Shown here in pieces: positions 43,160-51,850 of a stretch of 64,000 bases of DNA. This DNA is from Competibacter_A sp037045685 (GTDB lineage: Bacteria; Pseudomonadota; Gammaproteobacteria; Competibacterales; Competibacteraceae). The DNA is taken from contig JBAOII010000027.1 in NCBI GenBank assembly GCA_037045685.1, positions 68,191-132,190 on the forward strand, read 5' to 3'. The number at the start of each line of letters is the position of its first letter. Within the stretch, counting starts at the first letter, position 1. The notes beneath the pieces are model-generated. The model was not told where the DNA came from and made no database searches. It saw only the letters and a list, made by a program, of their open reading frames with translations. The position numbers and the translations under genes were made by a program.

Positions 43160-44095
43160 ATGACCCATTCTCGCGACCGGCAGTTGTTGATCCCGATTCG
43201 AAGCGCCACCGCGTTGGGCGTCGCGCTGGCGCTGCTGGCCGGTTGCGGCGGCGGCGACGACGACGACGACGGTGCGGCCAATCGTCGCGCCGTGGTCGAA
43301 TTCCACGCCCAGGTCAACGGCCAAGACTTCACCTGCGGCGCGACCTACAGCAATGTGGGCCTCGGCCAACCCGGCACCTATCAAGTCAACGATTGGCGTT
43401 TCTACGTCCACGATGTGGTGCTGGTCAAGGCCGACGGCAGCCGTCAGGCGCTCGATTTGGAGCAAGACGGTGTCTGGCAATACCGGAACGTCGCCCTGCT
43501 GGACCTGAGACGGGATTGCGGTGGCGGCCCGCTGCCCACCAACTCGGCCGTGACGGGAACCGTCCCCAGCGAAAATTACTCCGGCATCTGCTTCAAGGTC
43601 GGCGTTCCCTACGAACTCAACCACGTCAACGACGCCACGGCGCCCTCGCCGTTGAACAGCTCCGGCATGTTGTGGAACTGGCGGGGCGGGCGCAAATTTA
43701 TTCGGATCGACGGGGTGGGCGATCCCAGCAACCTCGACCGAGCAGTGGCGTTCCACATCCACCTGGGCAGCACGCAATGCCCCGGTTCGGACCCCAACGC
43801 CCCGCCCACCGCCGCCTGCGGCTATCCGAACATCGCCGAGTTCTGTCTGGACAACTTCGACGCGGACCAAGACCACATCGTGATGGACATCGGCACCGCG
43901 CTGGAGGCGTCCAACGTCGCGTTCAATACCCCGGATACCGCGCCGGGCTGCATGTCCGGCCAACTCCGATCCCGAGTGCATTCAGGTCATGCCGCGCCTG
44001 AACCTGGATTTCACCTTCGTCGCCGGAGCCGGGGCGACCCCCGAGCAGTATCCCAAACAGGTTCCCCAGCGGCTGTTCGCCGTGGACAAGCATGA
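43160..44095 (+). CDS. mbnP: MbnP-family four-cysteine copper-associated lipoprotein, frameshifted near its end
   Basis: MbnP-family proteins ('metallo-mystery pair', four-Cys motif) are periplasmic and bind copper via a modified tryptophan made by their diheme partner MbnH. The lipobox is LLAG-C followed by GGGDDDDD. Conserved cysteines appear in FTCGATYS, RRDCGGG, GICFKVG and later. Near 43965 one inserted base breaks the frame: dropping it restores ECIQVMPRLNLDFTF and an end at TAA 44097-44099, overlapping the MbnH start at 44092. As sequenced, translation runs out of frame to 44095. The neighbouring PCuAC and SCO genes fit a copper role. Confidence 0.8.
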   Translation: MTHSRDRQLLIPIRSATALGVALALLAGCGGGDDDDDGAANRRAVVEFHAQVNGQDFTCGATYSNVGLGQPGTYQVNDWRFYVHDVVLVKADGSRQALDLEQDGVWQYRNVALLDLRRDCGGGPLPTNSAVTGTVPSENYSGICFKVGVPYELNHVNDATAPSPLNSSGMLWNWRGGRKFIRIDGVGDPSNLDRAVAFHIHLGSTQCPGSDPNAPPTAACGYPNIAEFCLDNFDADQDHIVMDIGTALEASNVAFNTPDTAPGCMSGQLRSRVHSGHAAPEPGFHLRRRSRGDPRAVSQTGSPAAVRRGQA

Positions 44096-45296
44096 ATAAA
44101 GCGCTCGGTGGAACCCTCGCGCTGGGACTATTGCTGGCGGCGGTGGGTTGCGGTGGCGGTGGCGGTGGCGACGACGAAGCCACGCCACCGCCCACCACGA
44201 GTTCGGGTTTTTCCTGGTCGTTGCCCCAAGGCTTCCCCACGCCCAAAGAGTCTGCGGACAATCCTTTGTCCACCGCCAAGGTGGAGCTCGGCCGCCACCT
44301 GTTTTTCGACCTGCGGATGTCGATCAACCAGACCATGGCCTGCGCTTCTTGCCACCAGCCGGCGCGTGCGTTTACCGACGGGCGGCCGACGGCCGTCGGT
44401 GCCACCGGCGAGGCGCACCCGCGCAACGCGATGAGCCTGACCAACGTGGTCTACAACGCCACCTTCAACTGGGCCAACCCGGGCCTCGCCACGCTCCACG
44501 CGCAGGCGCTCATCCCGATCTTCGGCGAATTTCCGTTGGAGCTGGGCTGGAGCGATCACGAAACCGAAATTCTGGATCGTTTCCGCCACGACGCGATTTA
44601 CCAGAAGCTGTTCGCCGACGCCTATCCCGGCGAAACCGACCCCTTTGACGCCGACCGGGTGGCCAAGGCCATCGCCGCCTTCGAATCGATCCTGATTTCG
44701 GGCAATTCGCCCCACGATCAAGCCAACGCGCCAAGGCAATCGCAATGCCATAAGCGACTGCGGCTCGGCGCGGTCAAGAGCTGTTCTTCTCCGAGCGGAT
44801 GGAATGTTTTCACTGCCACGGCGGTTTCAACTTCAGCCAAGTCGGTGAACCACGCGGGGACGACGCTCGCCCAGTCCGAGTTTCACAACAACGGTCTCTA
44901 CAACATCGGCGGCACGGGCGACTATCCGCTGAATAATCGGGGCCTGTGGGAATTTACCCAACGGCCGGCCGACATGGGGCGGTTCCGCGCCCCCACCTTG
45001 CGCAACATCGAACTGACCGCGCCCTACATGCACGATGGCTCCATCGCCACGCTGGAGGAGGTGATTGGACCACTACTCGCGCGGCGGGCGGCTGATCGAA
45101 GCGAAGGACCGCTGGCGGGTGATGGGGCCAAAAAGCCCCTATCAAAAGCGAGCTGATCGTCGGGTTTTCGCTCACCGCGCAGGAAAAGCAGGATGTCATC
45201 GCCTTCTTCCAGAGCCTCACCGATTGGGAATTCCTGTGCGATCCGCGCTTCGCCGACCCGTTCGGCAATTTTCCACGCCCTCCCCGCTGCAATTGA
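44092..45296 (+). pseudogene. mbnH: MbnH-family diheme cytochrome c peroxidase-like protein, five frameshifts
   Basis: MbnH enzymes are MauG/peroxidase-like diheme proteins that oxidise a tryptophan in MbnP. The N-terminus is a lipoprotein signal (AAVGC). Heme site 1 is CASCH (RMSINQTMACASCHQPA), heme site 2 is CFHCH. The gene can only be read by changing frame near 44731, 44759, 44841, 45067 and 45149; in each case one extra base explains the change, and family-like sequence continues (QGNRNAISD; AARRGQELFFSERMECFHCH; SVNHAGTTLAQSEFHNNGLY; DHYSRGGRLIEA; ELIVGFSLTAQEKQDVIAFF), ending at TGA 45294-45296. One uninterrupted frame alone spans 44092-45156. Sequence error is at least as likely as true decay. 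Confidence 0.75.
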
Positions 45297-45308
45297 TCAT
45301 CACCGGAT

Positions 45309-45637
45309 GCAACCGCCCATGACTCGAATTCGTCGCAATGCCGTCGCCGCGCCGCCCTGCGCAACCGTCCCTCAGGCGCTCGATCTCGCGCCGCCTTCTT
45401 GATCGGCGGCGTTCCTGGCCCTGAGTTTGGGAATACCGATTTTGGACAACCCGCTCACCTTGCCGGCGGCCCATGCCCATCACGGCGGTGGCGGTAGCGG
45501 TAGCGGAAGTGGAGGCAGCGGCGGCGGCGGTAAAGGCGACGGCACTCAACTCAACCAAGCCGACCGGCGCCGCTCAGCCCTCGCCGGGCGACGGCCAGGG
45601 CAAGGGCGGGCGCGGCCTTGAGGGATTGAAATCATGA
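45309..45637 (+). pseudogene. Broken small gene for a secreted Gly/His-rich protein
   Basis: No single frame is open, but pieces join logically: an ATG at 45319 with TRIRRNAVAA, then LRNRPSGARSRAAFLIGG, FLALSLGIPILDNPLTLPAA, AHAHHGGGGSGSGSGGSGGG and SPGDGQGKGGRGLEGLKS ending at TGA 45635-45637, which overlaps the next ATG. That would be an exported protein with a signal sequence, a His-His-Gly-rich linker and a Gly/Lys-rich end. Each junction needs one or two indels. It belongs to the frameshift-rich stretch and I cannot name a family. Confidence 0.4.
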
Positions 45638-46017
45638 GAGCGCCGCCCAAGACCCTACTTGTTCTGGTTTCGATAGTGGCAATCGGTAGCGGCTGCGCGG
45701 TTTCGGACCAGACGAACACCGCGAACGGTTACGGCGCCGTAGCCTACGCCGCCAGTACGCAGGACTGGCGCCTGCGCTGGCAGGCAACCGATCCGCAACG
45801 GGCGCGGCAGCGGGCGTTGGCGGACTGCGCTGCGTCCGATTGCCGGGTGGTCCTAGAGTTCGGTCCCGGTCAGTGCGGCACCTTGGCCTTGAACCGACAG
45901 GGTGGATTCGGCGCGGGTCTGGGCGATACGCCGGCCATCGCCGAGACGGCCGCTCTCGGCGAATGCCAGCGTTCCGGTTCCGGCTGCCGGGTCGCTCCCG
46001 CCGAGTGCAATCGCTGA
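45634..46017 (+). CDS. DUF4189-type lipoprotein
   Basis: A 127-residue protein with signal peptide and lipobox IGSG-C. The mature part follows the DUF4189 pattern: GYGAVAYAASTQDWRLRW, repeated small residues, then ALADCAASDCRVVLEF, QCGTLAL and GECQRSGSGCRVAPAEC, with paired cysteines likely to form disulfides. Function in the family is unknown. Its start codon overlaps the presumed end of the preceding broken gene. Confidence 0.75.
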   Translation: MRAPPKTLLVLVSIVAIGSGCAVSDQTNTANGYGAVAYAASTQDWRLRWQATDPQRARQRALADCAASDCRVVLEFGPGQCGTLALNRQGGFGAGLGDTPAIAETAALGECQRSGSGCRVAPAECNR

Positions 46018-46063
46018 AAAATTTCGACCCGAGATCGCGCCTATCAATTCCGGGAAATTTCAG

Positions 46064-46541
46064 ATGACTCTGAAACGGTTTTCTTCCGCTCTCGCCATGC
46101 TGACCTTGATCGGGTTGCCGGTTTTGGCCAGCGGTCACGGCTACCGATTGGGCGACATCAGAATCGTACATCCCTGGGCGATGCCCACCGCCCCATCGAT
46201 CACCGATGGCGCCAACGGCGCCGGCTACTTGGTACTGAAGAACAACGGCCGCAATCCCGACAAACTGCTCTCGGCTTCGACGGAAGTGGCCGGAAAAGTC
46301 GAATTGCACGCTCGCGACAAAGCGGGCGATACGCGGACCCTGCGGCAAACGAACGCCATCGAAATAGCCGCTGGTGGAGAAGTTCGGCTGGAACCCGGCG
46401 GTTCGTACCTGATCCTGGTGGATCTGAAGAAACCGCTGGAGGAAGGGCAGCACTTTCCGATCGTGCTCCAGTTCGAACACGCTGGAAAAATTACCGTGGA
46501 TACGGTCGTTCAGACCGAGCGCCAAAGAAGCGATTTATTGA
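46064..46541 (+). CDS. PCu(A)C-domain protein lacking most copper ligands
   Basis: A secreted protein (signal LTLIGLPVLA-SG) with a clear PCu(A)C fold: IRIVHPWAMPTAPSITDGANGAGYL-type start, VELH, LEPGGSYLILVDLKKPL and FPIVLQFEHAGKITVDTVV. Aligned with the copy at 41055, only the first histidine (H82) remains; the Met at +11 is Leu, and the H-x-M is replaced by Tyr-Leu-Ile. It may therefore not bind Cu(I) in the usual way. The frame as sequenced stays open to 47215, antisense to the next gene; one inserted base near 46510 would let it end at TGA 46539-46541, which I take as the true end. Confidence 0.7.
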
Positions 46542-46584
46542 GAGCGGCTTACTGCGATCTGTCGTCGGATCGACTCGCGGCAAA

Positions 46585-48594
46585 TCAGGCCCGGAACCGC
46601 CGCACCAACCGCCACAACTGGCGCACCTCGATCGGGCGAGACGGTCGGACCGTAGCGCAATTTCGCGTAGAGTTGGCCGATTTCTCGAACCGACATCGCG
46701 ATCTCCGGCCGGCTGACGGCCACCCGCTCGGCGAACGCCAGCGGTCCTTCCTGGGGGTTGCGCGCCAGCCCGCGTCGGGCGAGCCGGGCGCAGAACCGCA
46801 GATAGGCGCGGGCCACCGGGTCGCGTGGAATATGGCTTCTCCACCGGAATCCGGCGACCAGCAGAGCCGAACCCGCCCAACGCCACCGTCATCGCCACCG
46901 TCATGTCGGCCCAGTCCACCGGACCGAAGCCGAGGCCCGATAAAAACTCCTTCTGCCGGTCTGGGCCGTAGGCCAAGACCCATTCGTTCCAGGAATTGTT
47001 CAGGGAATCCCAGCTCATCGCCAGTTGCCGCAGCCATTCGCTGTCGCCGCCGCGCCGGACCAGGAACGGCAGCGCATCGGGATCGGCCACGGCGGCATAC
47101 AGCCCTTCTTGGATCCGGTTCGGCGCCACCGCCCCCGTCGGGTCGACCCGCGTCCACCCCCGCCCTTCCAACCAGACCTCGGCCCAGGCGTGGGCGTCGG
47201 ACTGCCGGACGATGAGGTAATCGCCGAAGGTGTTGCGCTCCCCGCCCTGATAGCCGGTCACCACCCGCGCCGGCACTCCCGCCGCCCGCATCAGAAACAC
47301 GAACGCGCTGGTGTAATGCTCGCAAAAGCCACTGCCGGGTGCGGAACAGAAAATCGTCCACGCTATCGACGTTCAGCAGCGGCGGGGTCAGGGTGTAATA
47401 AAACGCCTGCTCCCGAAACAGCAGCAAGGCCGCATTGACCAGCGCCTCGGGCCGGGCGTCGCGCTCGCGCCATTCGGCGGCCAAGGTCCGGGCGCGCGGA
47501 TTGCCGCGCGGCGGCAGGCGCAGGGCGCGGGTCTTTTCGGCTTCGGTCAGATCGCCGGTCCGATACGTCGGATAAGACCGCATATCGTAGCGGTACACCT
47601 CGTTGACCGGCTGATCGCGCAGCAACAGAAACGAGGGGGTCATCGCGGCGCGCGGCGGCAGAAGGGCCGGCAAATCCAGCGCGAACAGCCAAATCCGGTT
47701 GCTCGGCTCCAGAATCACCGAATATTCGACCGCCGCCCCTTCCGGCGCGAAGGGAATGGGGACATTGGCCGGCCGGCCATCGCCGGAGGTCCAGCGCCGG
47801 CCATCGAAATTCCACAGCACCGGCCCGCGCCAATACAGTCGGTTCGGCGGTGGGGTCAGGCCGGCGAACCGCGCCCGGAACGCGACGGCATCGGATTTGC
47901 TCAGCTCGCTGACCGAGCCCGGCATCATCTCCTCGGACAAGCCGGTGCGGCCCTTGTAAGCATCCTTGGGCAATCCCCACAGCGGTCCGGGAATCCGGGG
48001 GAACAGGACGAACAGAATCACCATCACCGGAACAGCTTGCAGCGCCATCTTGCCGGACAACCGCAGCGGGGCCAGCGCTCCCAGTCCCGCATGCTGGCGA
48101 TGGATCATCACCTGCGCCGCCAGCATGAGCAGGACCACCGCGAACAGATAGGCGATCATCGGGATTTCCTGGCTATACAGCAGATTGCTCATCACCAGGA
48201 GATAGCCGAGAAACACCAGCACCACGCCATCGCGCAACTCGCGCGTCTCCAGCAGCTTGCAGGCGGTCATGGCGGTCAGTAGCGCCACGCCGGCATCGCG
48301 GCCGAACAGGGTCCGATAATCGATCAACACCCCGGCCCCGGCCAGCACGGCGACCGGCAGCAACAACCAGCGAGCCGGCAAGGGCTGCCCGCGCCGCGCG
48401 AGGAACCAGCGCCACCCTAGAATGGCGACGAACAGCACCGTCAACCAGACGGACAATTCCCGAGCGTGGGGCGCCACCGCCAGCGCCAGCGCGACCAGCA
48501 GCCACGTCAACGCCAGCGGCGTCAACGGTTCAACCGGCGGAATGACCGGTTTGGCGTGCCGTCTTCGGTTTTGCCGGGGCCGAGGGAGAGTCAT
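46585..48594 (-). pseudogene. TgpA-like membrane transglutaminase-domain protein, three frameshifts
   Basis: Members have several N-terminal spans (DUF3488), a periplasmic transglutaminase-like domain and a C-terminal DUF4129 part. Residues 1-210 here hold about six spans. The transglutaminase triad is visible only by joining frames: Cys in SGFCEHYTSAF, His in SDAHAWAEVWLEG and Asp in TRVDPTGAVAP. Frame changes occur near 47335, 46840 and 46635, each explained by one extra base; the joined product ends IEVRQLWRLVRRFRA. One frame alone is open from 48594 to 46585, but its second half is nonsense. Conserved sequence on both sides of each break argues for sequence error or recent damage. Confidence 0.8.
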
Positions 48595-48600
48595 GCACGA

Positions 48601-49767
48601 CTAGGGATTCGCGATTTCCCGGTAAATTTCATCGGCGGCAGCGAGTATGTCAGCACTGAGGTAAAGGCCGATGATCTCTGCCGTCTTGAGATTGATGGCG
48701 ATAGTGGGCCCTTCCTCGAACACTTGGTTGATCTGGCGCGGTTTGGCGCCATTGAAAATCTTCGCCATGGAGATCGCCAGGAATCGACCGACAGGACCGA
48801 AGCCGCCTTCGCGGGATATGCTCATCAATACGCCCTTGCTCACTTCCTCCGAGCCTTGTTGCGAAAAAGTGGGGACGCGGTACTTGTTGGCAATGGAAAC
48901 CAGTTTAGGGAGCGTTTTGTCGTTAACGCCGTTTTGTATAACGATGTAAAGAGCATCCACTTGAGGCGCAAGTTCCTCGAAGCATTTGATTACACTCGCT
49001 CCAGCTTGCTCCTGATCGGGGATATCATCCTTGGTAAAGCATCGGATGACCTCAAATTGTTTCTCCTTGGCAACGGCTTCAATCAAATCGATAGCCGCAT
49101 AAGTTTTGCCAAGATTTGAGTTCTCGTAGGCAATCCCCAGTTTCTTGAATCGGATAACATCATGAAAAATACGAACCTGACGCTCGTAACGGCGGGGGGC
49201 GACCCGAGCAAACACATGATCGTAGCCGGAATCCTCGTTACTCTTGACGATGCCTGCCCTTAGAGGATCGGTCGAAGACATCACCATGGTCGGCGTTTTG
49301 TGCTCATCGTTGGCCAAATCTTTTCCGGCCCATGTGCCCATGGCAATGACCAAATCAATATCTTTCTTGGTATTCAAGCGATTAATAAGAACTCTCTTTA
49401 TCTTAGCGCGGGTTTCGCTATCCCAGTTGGCAGTGTAGTAAGCATCATTTACAAAATCAACGTAATTGCTGTTGATATGCTGGCTCAGCCAGTTCCACAG
49501 CATGTACGTGTCCTGATCTTTATTCTCTGGCAGGTCCAATGCCCTGATCCAGCCAATATTAACAAGACCTTTGACCGTGGCTGCAAGATAAGGATAATAG
49601 GCATTCGATGAACCTCCTTGGTAATAGGCAATGCGCCATTTTTTTCCTGAATTGGTCAGCGGTTGATAGCTATAGCTATCTTTTTTTTCCTCTGACAAAG
49701 CTGAATCCGTACTCAAAACGGCCAAAGCCATAATGAAAATCAAGAAAGCATACCTGAAATAACTCAT
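48601..49767 (-). CDS. ABC-type substrate-binding protein, copy A (TrpX/PF04392-like)
   Basis: A 388-residue exported protein from ATG 49767 (signal LIFIMALAVLSTDSALS). It follows the ABC_sub_bind pattern: KKWRIAYYQGGSSNAYYP, DIDLVIAMGTWAGKDLAN, TPTMVMSSTDPLRAGIVKS, KKLGIAYENSNLGKTYAAI and NKYRVPTFSQQGSEEVSKG. Such proteins capture small molecules for ABC importers or sensor kinases. No permease or ATPase gene is near. It is about half identical to the next gene upstream (49829). DNA here is AT-rich, unlike the neighbouring tgpA-like gene 6 bp away. Confidence 0.8.
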   Translation of the reverse strand: MSYFRYAFLIFIMALAVLSTDSALSEEKKDSYSYQPLTNSGKKWRIAYYQGGSSNAYYPYLAATVKGLVNIGWIRALDLPENKDQDTYMLWNWLSQHINSNYVDFVNDAYYTANWDSETRAKIKRVLINRLNTKKDIDLVIAMGTWAGKDLANDEHKTPTMVMSSTDPLRAGIVKSNEDSGYDHVFARVAPRRYERQVRIFHDVIRFKKLGIAYENSNLGKTYAAIDLIEAVAKEKQFEVIRCFTKDDIPDQEQAGASVIKCFEELAPQVDALYIVIQNGVNDKTLPKLVSIANKYRVPTFSQQGSEEVSKGVLMSISREGGFGPVGRFLAISMAKIFNGAKPRQINQVFEEGPTIAINLKTAEIIGLYLSADILAAADEIYREIANP

Positions 49768-49828
49768 TGCCTGATCATCCACCATAAAAAAGAAGTTTGC
49801 ATATCTACGCTGCCGTATTTCAGGCTAA

Positions 49829-50983
49829 TTATTTCGGGCTTATTTCATTAAATATTTCATCAGTAGCTCCCAGCAACAAAATAGGTGGATTGAAACCAAT
49901 AATCTCTGCCGTCTTCAAGTTAATAGCAATTTTTGGCGGCTCTTCAAACAGTTGCGCCAATTGGTTGGGTTTAGCTCCATTAAAAACCTTAGCGATGACT
50001 TGCGCTTCAAACTCACCCACATACCTAAAACCAGCTTGCGAAAGACTCAACAATAAACCAGATTTAACTTCTGCCGAGCCCGCCTGTGAAAAGGTTGGAA
50101 CACGATTCTTGTTCGCAAGTTTTACTATCTCCTGGATTGTATTTGAGTTTACACCACTTTGTTGAGTAACGTAAATGGCATCCACTTTGCCCATTAATTC
50201 ACTAATACACTTAATAACGCTTTCTTCACGCATCTGTTGAGAATCAACGCTTTCATCTAAGCAAAAGCACTTAACAATTTCAAAGCCGCGCTCCTTGGCA
50301 ACTTTTTCCACTATCTCAATAGCAGAAAAGGCTCTGCCATTAACAGAATCTTCAAACATTATTCCAAGTTTTTTAAAGCCAATAATCTCATGAAAAATCC
50401 GGATCTGACGCTCGTAGCGTTTTGGATCAATTGTCGCGTGAACATGCTCAAAACCAGAATCTTCAACGGATTTGATAATTCCAGCCGAAATCGGGTCACT
50501 GGCTGTCAATACCAGGGTTGGTATCTTATGTTTGTTATTTGAAAAATCTTGCCCAGCCATAGTACCCACAGCAATCAATAAATCAATGTCTTTTACCTCA
50601 TTGAGGCGTTTCATCAACTGATCAACAATTTGTAGCCTCGTCTTGTTAACCCAGCCAGCCGAGTAAAATGCATCTCTAGGAAACTCTAGGTATTTACTTT
50701 TTGCTTTGGTTGCCAACCATTCCCAAAGCACTTTATTTTCTTCTCCTTCTTGCTTTGGTAGCTCGGCGACTTCAATCCAACCCAACTTCATTAACCCATG
50801 CACAGTCTCAGTAAAAACTTGTTGATAATCCGTAAATGAACCACCTTCATAATAAGCGATTCGCCATTTTTTTCCATGATTAGTAGTTGGTTCCATGGCG
50901 AAGATATTTTTGTCTTCAGCAAACGCTCCAACTCCACTTAGGCAAGTGAGTAACACTAGAAAAACGAACCTTGCTAACACATT
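49829..50983 (-). CDS. ABC-type substrate-binding protein, copy B
   Basis: A 384-residue paralogue of the 48601 gene, from ATG 50983 after AGGAGAC. Signal peptide LVLLTCLSGVGAFA-ED. Matching blocks are GKKWRIAYYEGGSFTDYQQ, DIDLLIAVGTMAGQDFSN, IPTLVLTASDPISAGIIKS and NKNRVPTFSQAGSAEVKSG. The two copies differ most in the middle, so they may bind different ligands. Both end with similar KTAEIIG-containing tails. Lack of transporter subunits leaves a sensing role with the dCache kinase at 59832 as one option. Confidence 0.8.
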   Translation of the reverse strand, partial: NVLARFVFLVLLTCLSGVGAFAEDKNIFAMEPTTNHGKKWRIAYYEGGSFTDYQQVFTETVHGLMKLGWIEVAELPKQEGEENKVLWEWLATKAKSKYLEFPRDAFYSAGWVNKTRLQIVDQLMKRLNEVKDIDLLIAVGTMAGQDFSNNKHKIPTLVLTASDPISAGIIKSVEDSGFEHVHATIDPKRYERQIRIFHEIIGFKKLGIMFEDSVNGRAFSAIEIVEKVAKERGFEIVKCFCLDESVDSQQMREESVIKCISELMGKVDAIYVTQQSGVNSNTIQEIVKLANKNRVPTFSQAGSAEVKSGLLLSLSQAGFRYVGEFEAQVIAKVFNGAKPNQLAQLFEEPPKIAINLKTAEIIGFNPPILLLGATDEIFNEISPK

Positions 50984-51120
50984 CATCTCATCAGTCTCCT
51001 GAAGTTCATTAAAAACAAGGGCAATATCGGGTTTCAAACCATCATTACAGATCGGTTCTGTTGCTTAAAACAATCTCGGTAATTAATATTTAGGATCTAC
51101 ATAGCCCTGTTAGCAAAAAA

Positions 51121-51777
51121 TTACCGTAGCGCGTAATCAGCGTTTGAGTAAAGATAAACCGTATATTCTTCAAGCCCATAATCATTACGAATGATAAAGT
51201 TCCTACCAAATTTCTCAACTAAAAACCATGCTAGATCATCGAGTGACAAATGAAATAGCTCTATATTTTCAGTATTAACTTGTTTCGACCTCAGATTAAA
51301 TGCAATTCCCTTCTTACAAAATGGAAAAATAGTTTCAACCATCAAGCAAAAATATTGATACATTTGTTGATGCGAAAGATTTACTTTCTCAGTAAATACA
51401 CCATTCATAATAATATAGTCAAAGCGAGGTAATTGTACGTCTGGCTCCAAAATATCAATATTATAAAAAAAGATACTAGGGTATTTAATTTTGCAGACTT
51501 CAACAAATGCTGGAGATATATCTAGACCAGAATAAGCAATAGCGGGTATCTTATGCTTATTAATATAGTCTAGCAATCCTGCAGTGCCACAGCCAAAATC
51601 AAGTAAAGTAACTATCTTAGCTCGTTCATTGCGTATAATATTAAGCATAATTTGATAGCGTTTGTCGGCATCCTCAGCGTTCTGCCAATCGACACCCAAG
51701 TGCGTATCACCAAAACGGCTCAGGCAGTTTTCGTAGTGGGCAACAATCCCAGAATAAGGCTTTTCTCTAAGCATCAT
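51121..51777 (-). CDS. Class I SAM-dependent methyltransferase
   Basis: A 218-residue protein with motif I LLDFGCGTAGLLDYI (about 58-72), an acidic residue ending strand 2 (YSGLDISPAFVEVC) and FDYIIMNGVF as motif-IV-like strand. The N-terminus (YSGIVAHYENCLSRFGDTHLGVDW) resembles methyltransferases acting on small molecules. It is downstream of the 533-residue unknown gene (73 bp gap) in the AT-rich block, so it may modify the same product. Substrate unknown. Confidence 0.8.
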   Translation of the reverse strand: MMLREKPYSGIVAHYENCLSRFGDTHLGVDWQNAEDADKRYQIMLNIIRNERAKIVTLLDFGCGTAGLLDYINKHKIPAIAYSGLDISPAFVEVCKIKYPSIFFYNIDILEPDVQLPRFDYIIMNGVFTEKVNLSHQQMYQYFCLMVETIFPFCKKGIAFNLRSKQVNTENIELFHLSLDDLAWFLVEKFGRNFIIRNDYGLEEYTVYLYSNADYALR

Positions 51778-51850
51778 TATTTCCCAATAGTATTAAATTC
51801 AAAATCAGAATAGGGATTTAGTAACAAATAAATTTATGTATCTTTTTTTA

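Noticed and set aside
46542..47215. C-terminal extension of the second PCuAC gene
   Set aside because: The frame stays open to 47215 only because it is antisense to the tgpA-like gene; the PCuAC domain is complete by about 46510.
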